Shown here in pieces: positions 24,872 through 33,655 of a stretch of DNA of 64,000 nucleotides. Each line of letters opens with the position of its first letter. Positions within the stretch are counted from its first letter, which is position 1. A model generated the notes under the pieces. The model searched no databases, was not told where the DNA came from, and was given only the letters and a program-made list of their open reading frames with translations. Source of the stretch: Vibrio penaeicida (lineage in GTDB: Bacteria > Pseudomonadota > Gammaproteobacteria > Enterobacterales > Vibrionaceae); the NCBI RefSeq assembly GCF_002933855.1, contig NZ_BFAQ01000006.1, positions 1 to 64,000 on the forward strand, written 5' to 3'. Both the position numbers and the translations under genes were made by a program.

Positions 24872-26110
24872 TTGAGCCAGCTGTATCGTCAATCTGTCAT
24901 TGACGCCCAAAAACAACGACTCCACGGCGATGTATTGCTCGCGCAGCCGTTGTCTATTTATCTCATTGTGACCATTCTTTTCGTTTCCGTCACCTTGCTA
25001 GGCTTATACCTAAATTACGCCGAATACAGTCGAAAAGAGACGGTTCAGGGCTATATCTTGCCAGATAAAGGCATTATCAAATCCTTTTCGCAACGTGAAG
25101 GCATCGTCGAAACGGTTCATATTCAAGAGGGTCAGCAAGTTGAGAAAGGCGAACCTCTGATCACCATTAGCTCCAAAAACAAACTGGCTAACGGGCTCGA
25201 CCTTAACCAAACCGTTGTGCAAGAGTTTGAAAAGCAATATCAGTACATCAATCAAGAAATTCAGTATCAAAACAACCTTCATGCTCAACAAATCAATAAG
25301 CAGAAAGTGCTTGTTACGGACATAGACCGCCAACTTGCCACGATTGAAACCCAAAAAGCACTCATACGAGAGAAATACCAACTTCAAACTGAGCGTGAAA
25401 AGCAGCACCAAAAACTGTTCCGAGAAGGGCACCTTTCCGCTCTGGATCTTCAATCACAAAAAGAAGCGCTGATAGAGATCAAAGCCCAGCAAGAACGAGT
25501 GATCGCTAATGAACTGGATTTGCGAAAGACTCGAAATACCTTGCAGTCAGACTTAGCGATTCTGCCCAAACAGCACGAACTGAACGTATTGGATTTAGAG
25601 CAACAAAAATCCTCGATTAGGCAACAACTCAGCCAAGCCCAAGGCAACGCCATTCACGTATTGGCAGCCAATGAAAAAGGCAAAGCAACAGGCATAAACG
25701 TAGTAACGGGTGAAACCGTCCACGACAACCAATTAATGCTGAGCCTTATTCCTGAAAACGCGAAATTAGTCGCGGAGCTTTTTCTTCCCACGCGGTCGGC
25801 TGGCTTCGTCAAGAAAGGCGACGCGGTCAAACTGCGGTTAGACGCCTTCCCCTACCAACGATTTGGCTACCTTGGTGGCAAGGTTTCACATATAGACACG
25901 GTACTCTTGCAAAGCGGGGAAACCCCTTTACCTATCAGCGAGCCTGTTTACCGAATACGAGTCGCGCTTGAAAAAGAGCACGTCGATTTTGAAGGTACAT
26001 CCATTCCACTCAAAAACGGGATGCTTTTGGAAGCGGATATTTTACTGGAAAGCCGCAGCATCATGGGCTGGATACTCGAACCTGTCTACGGATTATTAGG
26101 AAAGATTTAA
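24872..26110 (+). CDS. HlyD-family periplasmic adaptor of the graspetide exporter
   Basis: A 412-aa membrane-fusion (adaptor) protein of a type I-like secretion system. One transmembrane helix (about residues 28-50, IYLIVTILFVSVTLLGLYL) is followed by a lipoyl/barrel half (GYILPDKGIIKSFS...EGQQVEKGEPLITIS), a long coiled-coil hairpin (about 110-265, rich in Gln/Glu/Lys) and the returning lipoyl and beta-barrel parts. Start is TTG behind GGAGAG. It is separated by only one base from the ABC transporter gene (TAA at 26108, ATG at 26112), so the two form one exporter. No TolC-like gene is present, so a housekeeping TolC is presumably used. Confidence 0.9.
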   Translation: MSQLYRQSVIDAQKQRLHGDVLLAQPLSIYLIVTILFVSVTLLGLYLNYAEYSRKETVQGYILPDKGIIKSFSQREGIVETVHIQEGQQVEKGEPLITISSKNKLANGLDLNQTVVQEFEKQYQYINQEIQYQNNLHAQQINKQKVLVTDIDRQLATIETQKALIREKYQLQTEREKQHQKLFREGHLSALDLQSQKEALIEIKAQQERVIANELDLRKTRNTLQSDLAILPKQHELNVLDLEQQKSSIRQQLSQAQGNAIHVLAANEKGKATGINVVTGETVHDNQLMLSLIPENAKLVAELFLPTRSAGFVKKGDAVKLRLDAFPYQRFGYLGGKVSHIDTVLLQSGETPLPISEPVYRIRVALEKEHVDFEGTSIPLKNGMLLEADILLESRSIMGWILEPVYGLLGKI

Positions 26111-26111
26111 T

Positions 26112-28217
26112 ATGGATCACGCCGAGAAAGAGCCTCATATTACTGAGCTACTGGAGTATTCCGGCAACCGTAAAGTCGCCATGATTTCGCAAACTGAAGC
26201 CGCGGAATGTGGCTTAGCTTGCCTAGCGATGGTCTCTTCCTATTATGGGTATAAACTTGATATGCCTGCCGCGCGCCGATTTTATTCGCCCGGAATGAAA
26301 GGGATCAACGTCCAACAGCTGATTCAAACTGCCGATAAAATGCAGTTAGCTGCCAGAGCACTAAAATGCCCATTGGAGCACGTTGGAAAACTGACTTTAC
26401 CGTGCGTTGTGCACTGGGATCTCAACCACTTCGTAGTGGTCACGGGCGTTAAAAAGAACACGGTCACCATTAATGACCCCGCGTCGGGTACCCGTGTTTT
26501 ATCTCTAACGGAATTCAGCGAACATTACACGGGCATCGCCATTGAGCTGATCCCAACAAAAGAGTTTGAGAAGAAAGACGCACGCCAAAAAATGGGCATC
26601 AGCCAATTATGGACGAGGGTTTCAGGGCTTGGAAAAGCACTGTCCACGCTGGTATTCCTATCGATTCTTCTTCAATTTTTAATGCTGCTTAGCCCCTATT
26701 ACATTCAGCTCGTTGTGGACGAAGTGCTGGTCAGTTTCGATGATACACTGCTGATCGTTCTGGCGGCTGGGTTTAGCTTGCTCTTGCTGTTTAATATCAT
26801 CACCAAAGCAATTCGAAGTTGGTTGATCCTTCGATTATCCAGCCAGTTAAACCTGCAAATGGGTGCCAATTTACTTCGTCATTTGTTGCGCTTACCCATG
26901 AGCTACTTTGAAACGCGCCACATTGGAGACTTGGTTTCTCGCTTCGGTTCCCTCAATCAAGTGCGTGAGAGGATGACAACTGGCTTAGTCGAAACCATTG
27001 TTGATGGCATCATGTCTATCGCTATTCTGGCAGTCATGCTCGCCTATAGCCCATTTCTGACCGCTGTTGTCTTGTGTGTGGTTCTTGCCTACCTCACGGT
27101 TCGCCTCGCGCTGTACAGTAAACTGCAACAGGCGACGGAAACGTCCATTGAAGCGAAAGCCAAAGAGCAAAGCCAATTTTTGGAAACAGCGCGCGGCATC
27201 CAAACCATTCGCCTTTTCAATGCCGAATCCATGCGCCAAAGTACTTGGCAAAATCGCTATAGCTCTGTCATCAATGCAGACATCAAACTGGGTAAGCTCA
27301 GTATTGGCTTTGAATCAGTAAACCAATTGCTGTTTGGTTTAGAAAATATCTTCATCATTTTCCTTGCGGCGATGGCGGTAATGAGTGGCGACATGACAAT
27401 AGGTATGGTGTTTGCGTTCTTAGCGTACAAAGAGCAATTAACCAGCCGCATGTCGATGCTGATAGAACAAGTCATTCAATTTAAAATGCTTCGCTTGCAC
27501 CTCGACCGTATTGCCGATATTGCTCTGCATGAACAAGAGCCTCACCGCGAGAAAGGGCGTAATCTAACTCAAATGCGTGGAAACGTTGAACTGGTCGATC
27601 TTTCGTTCAAATATTCTGAAAATGACGACTATATTTTCCAAAACCTCAATCTAACGATACCTGCCGGTGAATCCATCGCTTTGGTGGGCCCTTCTGGGTG
27701 CGGTAAATCAACATTAATGAAGTTAATGCTTGGATTGCTTCAGCCCACATCAGGGAAAATATTGGTTGATGGGGAAGATATCCGAGATTTAGGGCTTTCT
27801 AGCTACCGAGACAGGATTGCCTCGGTAATGCAAGACGACACACTGCTTACCGGATCGGTAGAGGAAAACATTACCTTTTTTACACCTGAACCCAACCACC
27901 AAATGATGATGCAATGCGCTCATATGGCTGGCATCCATGAAGACATCATCAAGCTGCCAATGAACTACCAAAGTTTAGTGTCGGATATGGGATCCAATTT
28001 TTCTGGCGGTCAAACTCAGCGGCTATTGCTGGCTAGGGCGCTTTACCATCGCCCATCGATTTTGTTTTTAGATGAAGCCACTAGCCATTTGGATGTTGAA
28101 AACGAAGGTCGAATCAATGAGCACATCAAAGGGCTGCCGTTTACTCGTGTGATGATCGCCCACCGCCCTGAAACCATCAAAAGTGCAGACAGAGTGGTCA
28201 ACATCAGTGAGCTTTAG
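26112..28217 (+). CDS. Peptidase C39-containing ABC exporter (PCAT) for graspetides
   Basis: A 701-aa bacteriocin-type ABC exporter. The N-terminal C39 cysteine protease domain has Q27, C33 (in TEAAECGLACLAM), H106 (LNHFVVV) and D122 (NDPASG), the full catalytic set that cleaves precursors after Gly-Gly. Six transmembrane helices span about residues 170-450, and the ATPase domain has VGPSGCGKST (Walker A, near 526), SGGQTQR (signature) and ILFLDEATS (Walker B). It should remove the leader at the GG site of the three precursors and export the cores, together with the HlyD protein just upstream. The MdnE-type transporters of cyanobacterial microviridins lack this protease, so coupling it to a graspetide is a useful difference. 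Confidence 0.93.
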   Translation: MDHAEKEPHITELLEYSGNRKVAMISQTEAAECGLACLAMVSSYYGYKLDMPAARRFYSPGMKGINVQQLIQTADKMQLAARALKCPLEHVGKLTLPCVVHWDLNHFVVVTGVKKNTVTINDPASGTRVLSLTEFSEHYTGIAIELIPTKEFEKKDARQKMGISQLWTRVSGLGKALSTLVFLSILLQFLMLLSPYYIQLVVDEVLVSFDDTLLIVLAAGFSLLLLFNIITKAIRSWLILRLSSQLNLQMGANLLRHLLRLPMSYFETRHIGDLVSRFGSLNQVRERMTTGLVETIVDGIMSIAILAVMLAYSPFLTAVVLCVVLAYLTVRLALYSKLQQATETSIEAKAKEQSQFLETARGIQTIRLFNAESMRQSTWQNRYSSVINADIKLGKLSIGFESVNQLLFGLENIFIIFLAAMAVMSGDMTIGMVFAFLAYKEQLTSRMSMLIEQVIQFKMLRLHLDRIADIALHEQEPHREKGRNLTQMRGNVELVDLSFKYSENDDYIFQNLNLTIPAGESIALVGPSGCGKSTLMKLMLGLLQPTSGKILVDGEDIRDLGLSSYRDRIASVMQDDTLLTGSVEENITFFTPEPNHQMMMQCAHMAGIHEDIIKLPMNYQSLVSDMGSNFSGGQTQRLLLARALYHRPSILFLDEATSHLDVENEGRINEHIKGLPFTRVMIAHRPETIKSADRVVNISEL

Positions 28218-28242
28218 ATCTATTAAACCTCTTTAGAGTTAT

Positions 28243-29157
28243 CTAACCTCTTTGACGACGTAACAGGCTTTTCGGTGAGAAGCCTGTTACCAACATCGTG
28301 CCGCTGACCACCAGTATGGTGCCAATCACTGTATTAAAACCGATTGGCTCACCCAGTACTAAATATCCCCATAAGATACCGAAAAACGGAATCAAAAAAG
28401 TCACAGAAAGTGTAGAAGCGGCCCCAATATCCGTCACCAGACGAAAGTACAGCAGATAAGCCAACCCAGTACACAACACCCCCAGTACCGCGACCGATGA
28501 CCATTCAAATACCGTAGGTGTCTCTGGCATCGGCAACCAGGGCAACAAAGGCAGCACTAAAATCACGGCACCCCACATGCTGCCGTGCGCATTATCGAAC
28601 GATGATATCTTAGGCGCATTCTTGGCGTAGTTAGTCGCTACCCCATAGCAAGATGCGGCCATTACTCCAGCAATAATCGGCAACGTCGCTTCCTCACCAA
28701 TATTGACGGCATCCCAACCTACCAATACGGCGACGCCCAACACACCTAAAACTAAGCCAAATCCCCCCTTGAGTGACAAAGGCGTTTTGTGCCAAAAATA
28801 CGCAATCACCGCGCCCCAAATAACCGCTGTAGAATTTAAAATAGACAAGGTAGATGCATTCAATGTTTGGGCTGCATAGGCGAAAAGCATAAACGGCATA
28901 GCCGTATTAAAAGACGCAATGATCAGAAAGTGCTTGGGGTATTGAAACAGTATCAACCGACGTTTAAGAAAAACAGACACCAGCAGCAAGCTCATCGCGG
29001 CAAATAGCACTCTAAATTCGATTAAGTAAGCGGGGCCAAAGCTATTTGCGGCAATTCTCATGAAAAGAAAAGACGCCCCCCAAACTGCGGCAAGGCATAG
29101 TAATCGTAAAAAGCTGGCTGCTGTCATTTCTTTATCCTTATTGTAATAAGTTCTCAC
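28243..29157 (-). CDS. EamA/DMT-family transporter
   Basis: A 304-aa inner-membrane protein with ten hydrophobic helices and two EamA repeats, the usual size for the drug/metabolite transporter family. LCLAAVWGASFLFMRIAA at the N-terminus is the family signature. It is convergent with the graspetide ABC exporter, 25 bp away, and belongs to a different transcription unit, so there is no sequence reason to include it in that cluster. A LysE exporter lies divergently upstream. The substrate is unknown. Confidence 0.85.
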   Translation of the reverse strand: MRTYYNKDKEMTAASFLRLLCLAAVWGASFLFMRIAANSFGPAYLIEFRVLFAAMSLLLVSVFLKRRLILFQYPKHFLIIASFNTAMPFMLFAYAAQTLNASTLSILNSTAVIWGAVIAYFWHKTPLSLKGGFGLVLGVLGVAVLVGWDAVNIGEEATLPIIAGVMAASCYGVATNYAKNAPKISSFDNAHGSMWGAVILVLPLLPWLPMPETPTVFEWSSVAVLGVLCTGLAYLLYFRLVTDIGAASTLSVTFLIPFFGILWGYLVLGEPIGFNTVIGTILVVSGTMLVTGFSPKSLLRRQRG

Positions 29158-29368
29158 TGTGTATTAGGTTGATAAAAAACACAATTACAAATCAGATTAC
29201 CGTTCCGATAATGGCGACCTATTTCTTATTCTCTTATTCTCCCTTAGATGATGAATGGCTCGTTATGTACTAAAAAACTGCGCAATAACAGATAGCGCAT
29301 TAATACCCTTTCATCCGAGTTAAGGTAGTATCATCATTAAGTAAGCACAGAATTATCAGAGAGAGAAA

Positions 29369-30019
29369 ATGGACTTTCTATTTATGGGTGTTATGCCAAT
29401 AGAGAAATGGCTGGCGTTTTTATCGATTGCTTTTCTTGCGGCGGTCACTCCTGGCCCGGCAATTTTACTCATAATGACACACTCACTCAGCAAAGGATTT
29501 AAGCACGCTATACTTGCCCTTGCGGGAAACGTTAGCGGCTTGTTCATCATGTCTCTGTGCTCCGTGCTTGGATTAAGTGCATTAGTTCTCAGCTCGACCA
29601 CCGCTTTCCTAACCATTAAATTCATCGGCGCGTTATACCTTATCTATATGGGTTGGAAAATGTGGAAGAAAGGTATTCAGTTCGAGTTTGAGCTGTCTGA
29701 TAACCCTTCTGGTATTCGCAAAACCAATTTGTATTTTCAAGGTATTATGGTGGCGCTCACTAACCCTAAAGCCATCGTGTTTACGACCGCATTGTTCCCA
29801 CAATTTATTGTCCCAAGTGAACCTCTTACCGCCCAGTTTTCACTTTTGGTCGGCACTCTGATTAGCTGCTCCATTGTGTGTTTGACCGTGTATGGCTATT
29901 GGGGCACCAAGTTACTTCGTCGTTCCACCAAAACCCTTCCCGCGCGAAGGCTTTCTCGCATATTTGGCACCACATTCATTGGTGCAGGTATCACACTGGC
30001 AGCTACTGCGAATCGTTAA
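29369..30019 (+). CDS. LysE/RhtB-family exporter
   Basis: A 216-aa inner-membrane protein with six predicted helices. AVTPGPAILLIMTHSLSKG near residue 26 is the TPGP motif of the LysE superfamily, and NPKAIVFTTALFPQF near residue 130 is the second family motif. It would export an amino acid or derivative. GAGAGAAA is the ribosome-binding site. It is divergent from the DMT transporter gene; the two exporters may share a promoter region of about 200 bp. No regulator gene is adjacent. Confidence 0.88.
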   Translation: MDFLFMGVMPIEKWLAFLSIAFLAAVTPGPAILLIMTHSLSKGFKHAILALAGNVSGLFIMSLCSVLGLSALVLSSTTAFLTIKFIGALYLIYMGWKMWKKGIQFEFELSDNPSGIRKTNLYFQGIMVALTNPKAIVFTTALFPQFIVPSEPLTAQFSLLVGTLISCSIVCLTVYGYWGTKLLRRSTKTLPARRLSRIFGTTFIGAGITLAATANR

Positions 30020-30160
30020 ACCGAATCATTGAACACAGCCACGCAACCGCAACGCCATTTACCCAATCTAATTGAGTGTTCAATTTAGATCTTTTTAGTT
30101 GTGACATTCGCTAAACAGGCATACTATCGGCGAATTGAATCAATAGAGTGATAATCATCA

Positions 30161-30622
30161 ATGAGAACCTGGGCAATCTTGCTGTTTTCTCTGCTGGTTA
30201 CTTTCAGCCATACCGTGTTTGCTCAAACGGAGAACGGTGGCTGGCTATCGCAAAACGCTGAATACGCAGCGCAATCCTCTGTTGAGACTCCACCTGACCT
30301 TTCTACTGATTTTCAAACCGAAGCCAACTTGCAAATCGAGTTAGAAAAAGGCACCGCTGATTCCCATACTCAGCATATTCCTGATGGGCTTTTAACATCG
30401 TCTCGATTTGTTTCGTGGAATCAAGAAAGAGTATTCCCAACTCCAGATTACGAACTTCTTGCTCAACTCGGTGGCGAAGATCTACCGCCAAGTTACCTGT
30501 ATTTCTCTCCCTTAATTCCATCTGTACTCTGGTCGGAAAAAGCATCAGGCACGAGCCCGCACAGAATATCGGGCTGGAAAGATTCTAACCTACTGTATGT
30601 CCAGTTAAGCCGCGACAGCTAA
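30161..30622 (+). CDS. Exported hypothetical protein upstream of secDF
   Basis: A 153-aa protein with a signal peptide (MRTWAILLFSLLVTFSHTVFA) and an acidic periplasmic part rich in Ser, Glu and Leu. Hydrophobic patches (DLPPSYLYFSPLIPSVLW, residues about 110-128) may form a membrane-contact loop. I do not recognise a domain. It lies 155 bp upstream of the second secDF pair on the same strand and might be an accessory factor of that pair, but nothing in the sequence proves this. The 155-bp gap contains a hairpin CCATAGATTT/AAATCTATTGG near 30698-30721. Confidence 0.6.
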   Translation: MRTWAILLFSLLVTFSHTVFAQTENGGWLSQNAEYAAQSSVETPPDLSTDFQTEANLQIELEKGTADSHTQHIPDGLLTSSRFVSWNQERVFPTPDYELLAQLGGEDLPPSYLYFSPLIPSVLWSEKASGTSPHRISGWKDSNLLYVQLSRDS

Positions 30623-30777
30623 CCTCAATACTGTTCTCACAAAATCTCGACGTCTCTACGTCGCATACCGCCATTTTAGTTTTACGCCAACCATAGATTT
30701 TTAAATCTATTGGTGTCGCTGATCGATCTTTGCGTTCAGCATTCATACACCTGAACTCAGGTTATTGAGGAATCGCT

Positions 30778-32601
30778 ATGCCATCTTCACGTACTCGCGC
30801 AAAAGCGCCAGAGCGTTTAAACCACTATTCCGTCTGGAAATACGTGGTGCTTTTCACTGCCATTGTCTTACTTGCGTTAAGCGCACTCCCATCATGGTAC
30901 GGCGACAAGCCTGCTCTATTGATTGAGCAAACCCATAACGAGCTTTCTCTTGATATGGTTGCTCGGCAGCTTAAGCAACACAATATTAATGTAAGAGAAG
31001 TCACTCAACGTGACACTCAGTTAACTATTCTATTTGAAAACGAACATGACCAAACCCAAGCAAAAAACCTATTAAAGCCCTTACTGAGTAAAGAATCTCA
31101 ACTCACATTGGCATACCAATCGGTTGCACCTGCTTGGCTTTCTGAACTTGGATTTGCTCCCGTCGACCTTGGATTAGATTTGCGAGGTGGTGTTCAATTC
31201 TTGCTGAAAGTGGATGTTGATACTGCCCTAGCTGAAAAGCAGCAAGCGCTGGTCGATGAAATAAAAACCACAGCAAGAAAGCTGCACATTCGAGGCATTC
31301 AAGTTCACGCGTCGAGTGAAAAAGGCGTCACATTCAAAACTCGCAACGATAACGCGACAACCCAGCTCAGTGAACAGCTTCGTGATGCTTTTCCTCAGTG
31401 GCAGCAAAACCACGACTTAAACAGTGTCACCTTATCTCTTCCGAAAAAAGAATGGCTCGATTTCAAAGAGATAACCCTAAAACAGAACTTAACGATTCTA
31501 CGTTCTCGTATCGAGGAATTGGGTATAACGGAAGCGTCGATTCAACGCCAAGGGGATAATTATATTCGAATTGAACTGCCTGGAATTCAAGATCCTTCTC
31601 AAGCCAAAAGCGTGATTGGCGCAACGGCGAGTTTGGCATTCCACGAAGTGCAGTCCGAAACGTCCGTTGGAAGAATCATTAACGCTAAGGAAGAAAATGG
31701 GAACAACGTAAGGCTGGTCGCGAAGCCAGTAGTGCAAGGGGAACATATCACGGATGCGCGCGCAGGGCTCGATGAAATGGGCCGCTCAGTAGTGAACATT
31801 TCGCTCGATCTAGCTGGCGGGAGCCAAATCAGCGATTTTTCTGCCACTCACGTGGGTAAACCGATGGCAACGCTGTTTAGCGAATACATCACAGACAAAC
31901 AAGGTAATTTAACTAAGAAAGATACCGTTATCAGCATCGCGACGATTCAAAGCCAACTTGGTACTCGTTTTCAAATAACCGGTGCGGGCACCACACAAGA
32001 GGCGCAGGAATTAGCCTTACTTTTGAGGGCAGGTTCTTTAACCGCGCCTGTCACTATTGTTGAAGAGCAAGCTATTGGCGCGACATTAGGCGCTGAAAAT
32101 ATCGAGAACGGATTTTCCGCTCTTGCACTGGGTATGAGTTTAACCTTGGCGTTCATGGCGTTCTGGTACCGGCGGCTTGGCTGGGTAGCCAACGTTGCGT
32201 TGCTCTGCAATATGGTGTGTTTACTTGGTCTGATTGCTCTGATTCCGGGTGCCGTTTTAACCTTACCGGGTATTGCTGGGCTAGTGTTAACGGTCGGTAT
32301 GGCGGTAGATACAAACGTACTAATCTTCGAGCGTATCAAAGACAAACTCAGTGACGGTAGAAGCTTTGCTCAATCTATCCACCTTGGATTCAACAGTGCT
32401 GTTAGCACGATAATGGATGCCAACATTACCACGTTAATCACCGCTGTCGTTTTGTATTCCATAGGCAATGGTCCGGTTCAGGGCTTTGCGTTAACACTTG
32501 GCTTAGGCATTTTAACCAGTATGTTTACCGGCATCTTTTTGTCTCGATCCATCATCAATATGATTTGGGGGCAAGATGCCCGCCGAAACGTCAGAGTTTA
32601 G
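30778..32601 (+). CDS. secD: SecD-like protein-export translocase subunit
   Basis: A 607-aa RND-fold inner-membrane protein that, with SecF, helps release and pull exported proteins using the proton or sodium gradient. The first helix (about 20-40) precedes a large periplasmic P1 region with the motif VDLGLDLRGGVQFLLKVD near residue 130. The six-helix membrane part is at about 440-600, including GLVLTVGMAVDTNVLIFERIKD near residue 498 with the conserved Asp. It is near normal length. Vibrios carry a main secDF with yajC elsewhere, so this yajC-less pair is probably an additional set. SecF follows 9 bp later. Confidence 0.9.
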   Translation: MPSSRTRAKAPERLNHYSVWKYVVLFTAIVLLALSALPSWYGDKPALLIEQTHNELSLDMVARQLKQHNINVREVTQRDTQLTILFENEHDQTQAKNLLKPLLSKESQLTLAYQSVAPAWLSELGFAPVDLGLDLRGGVQFLLKVDVDTALAEKQQALVDEIKTTARKLHIRGIQVHASSEKGVTFKTRNDNATTQLSEQLRDAFPQWQQNHDLNSVTLSLPKKEWLDFKEITLKQNLTILRSRIEELGITEASIQRQGDNYIRIELPGIQDPSQAKSVIGATASLAFHEVQSETSVGRIINAKEENGNNVRLVAKPVVQGEHITDARAGLDEMGRSVVNISLDLAGGSQISDFSATHVGKPMATLFSEYITDKQGNLTKKDTVISIATIQSQLGTRFQITGAGTTQEAQELALLLRAGSLTAPVTIVEEQAIGATLGAENIENGFSALALGMSLTLAFMAFWYRRLGWVANVALLCNMVCLLGLIALIPGAVLTLPGIAGLVLTVGMAVDTNVLIFERIKDKLSDGRSFAQSIHLGFNSAVSTIMDANITTLITAVVLYSIGNGPVQGFALTLGLGILTSMFTGIFLSRSIINMIWGQDARRNVRV

Positions 32602-32610
32602 GAGCGCATC

Positions 32611-33504
32611 ATGAATCTGAATAAAAACATGACAAACATTCGTCGCTGGACGGGGCTATTTTCATTGGTATTGGTCATTCTATCGGTGGGGCTCATTGCC
32701 GCTCGCGGTTTGAACTTAGGTTTGGATTTTACTGGCGGTATGGTAAGTGAATTTAGAGTATCCCCTACCCTTAGCCAACAAGACTTAAACAACGCACTTA
32801 GCCCTGTTGTGGGCGACACGCTCTCGATGGTCAAAAGTGGCGAAGAAGGTCGATGGACGTTGCGCTACTCGGCAGAGAGCCAAGCGTCTATTGAGCAAGT
32901 GAATCAATCGCTCGCTCAACTCGACAACCACGCCGAGATCATCAGCAGTAGCATGATAGGTGCGCAGGTCGGAGATGAATTGTTCGATCAAGGTGGCATG
33001 GCGATTTTCATCAGCATTCTGTGCATTATGGTGTATCTGTGTTTTCGATTTGAATGGCGTTTAGCCAGCGGGGCGCTCTTAGCTCTGTTTCACGATGTGA
33101 TTGTGGTTTTAGGCTTCTTCGCCCTGACACAGCAGGAATTCAACCTCACGGTTTTCGCAGCAATTTTAGCGATTTTGGGGTATTCATTGAACGATTCGAT
33201 CATCATTGCCGACCGCATTCGCGAACAAATACTCGTGAAAACTAATTGGTCCACCAGCGACGTCATCAATTCCGCCGTCGCGAGCACCTTCTCGCGTACT
33301 ATAGTGACGTCTGGCACAACGCTTGTGACGGTGGGGTCACTTTGGCTGATGGGCGGTTCCCCACTTCAAGGGTTCGCCAGCGCCATGTTCATCGGTATTG
33401 TGTCGGGCACTTGGTCGTCCATTTCCATCGCCACTGTGTTTCCGGAAATGTGCGAGTTAAAAGCCAAGCATTACATTCCGGCAGAGATGGATACTAACCC
33501 TTAA
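32611..33504 (+). CDS. secF: SecF-like protein-export translocase subunit
   Basis: A 297-aa partner of SecD, with the first helix (about 14-33), periplasmic motif LNLGLDFTGGMVSEFRV near residue 35, and five later helices. GYSLNDSIIIADRIREQI near residue 190 is the conserved membrane motif equivalent to SecD's. GGAGCGC precedes the ATG, and only 9 bp separate it from secD. The second SecDF pair could handle envelope proteins under particular ionic conditions; that is inference. The gene is followed by a 17-bp tandem repeat and a terminator belonging to the opposite gene. Confidence 0.9.
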   Translation: MNLNKNMTNIRRWTGLFSLVLVILSVGLIAARGLNLGLDFTGGMVSEFRVSPTLSQQDLNNALSPVVGDTLSMVKSGEEGRWTLRYSAESQASIEQVNQSLAQLDNHAEIISSSMIGAQVGDELFDQGGMAIFISILCIMVYLCFRFEWRLASGALLALFHDVIVVLGFFALTQQEFNLTVFAAILAILGYSLNDSIIIADRIREQILVKTNWSTSDVINSAVASTFSRTIVTSGTTLVTVGSLWLMGGSPLQGFASAMFIGIVSGTWSSISIATVFPEMCELKAKHYIPAEMDTNP

Positions 33505-33546
33505 CTATCTGTTTTGTTTATTCTTTATGGTTAACGCCTTTTAATA

Positions 33547-33585
33547 AAAGGGGCCTAAGGAATAAAGGGGTCTAAGTAATAAAGG
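33547..33585. repeat. 17-bp tandem repeat, about 2.3 copies
   Basis: AAAGGGGCCTAAGGAAT (33547-33563) is followed directly by AAAGGGGTCTAAGTAAT (33564-33580), two substitutions apart, and then AAAGG. It lies between the secF stop and the PTS gene terminator. No coding role; possibly replication slippage. Confidence 0.7.
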
Positions 33586-33591
33586 CTTTCT

Positions 33592-33621
33592 AACAAAAAA
33601 TGCCCCGTGGCAAACGGGGCA
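33592..33621 (-). terminator. Terminator of the PTS EIICB gene
   Basis: TGCCCCG (33601-33607) and CGGGGCA (33615-33621) form a 7-bp GC-rich stem with a 7-base loop, followed on the minus strand by TTTTTTGTT. It lies 35 bp after the PTS gene stop and may also stop secF transcripts. Confidence 0.8.
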
Positions 33622-33655
33622 CTGAACAATTTTGAGGGAGGGGGGAGTGATTGGC

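Noticed and set aside
28243..29157. DMT transporter as part of the graspetide cluster
   Set aside because: Opposite strand, convergent, no shared promoter, and the cluster already has a dedicated exporter.
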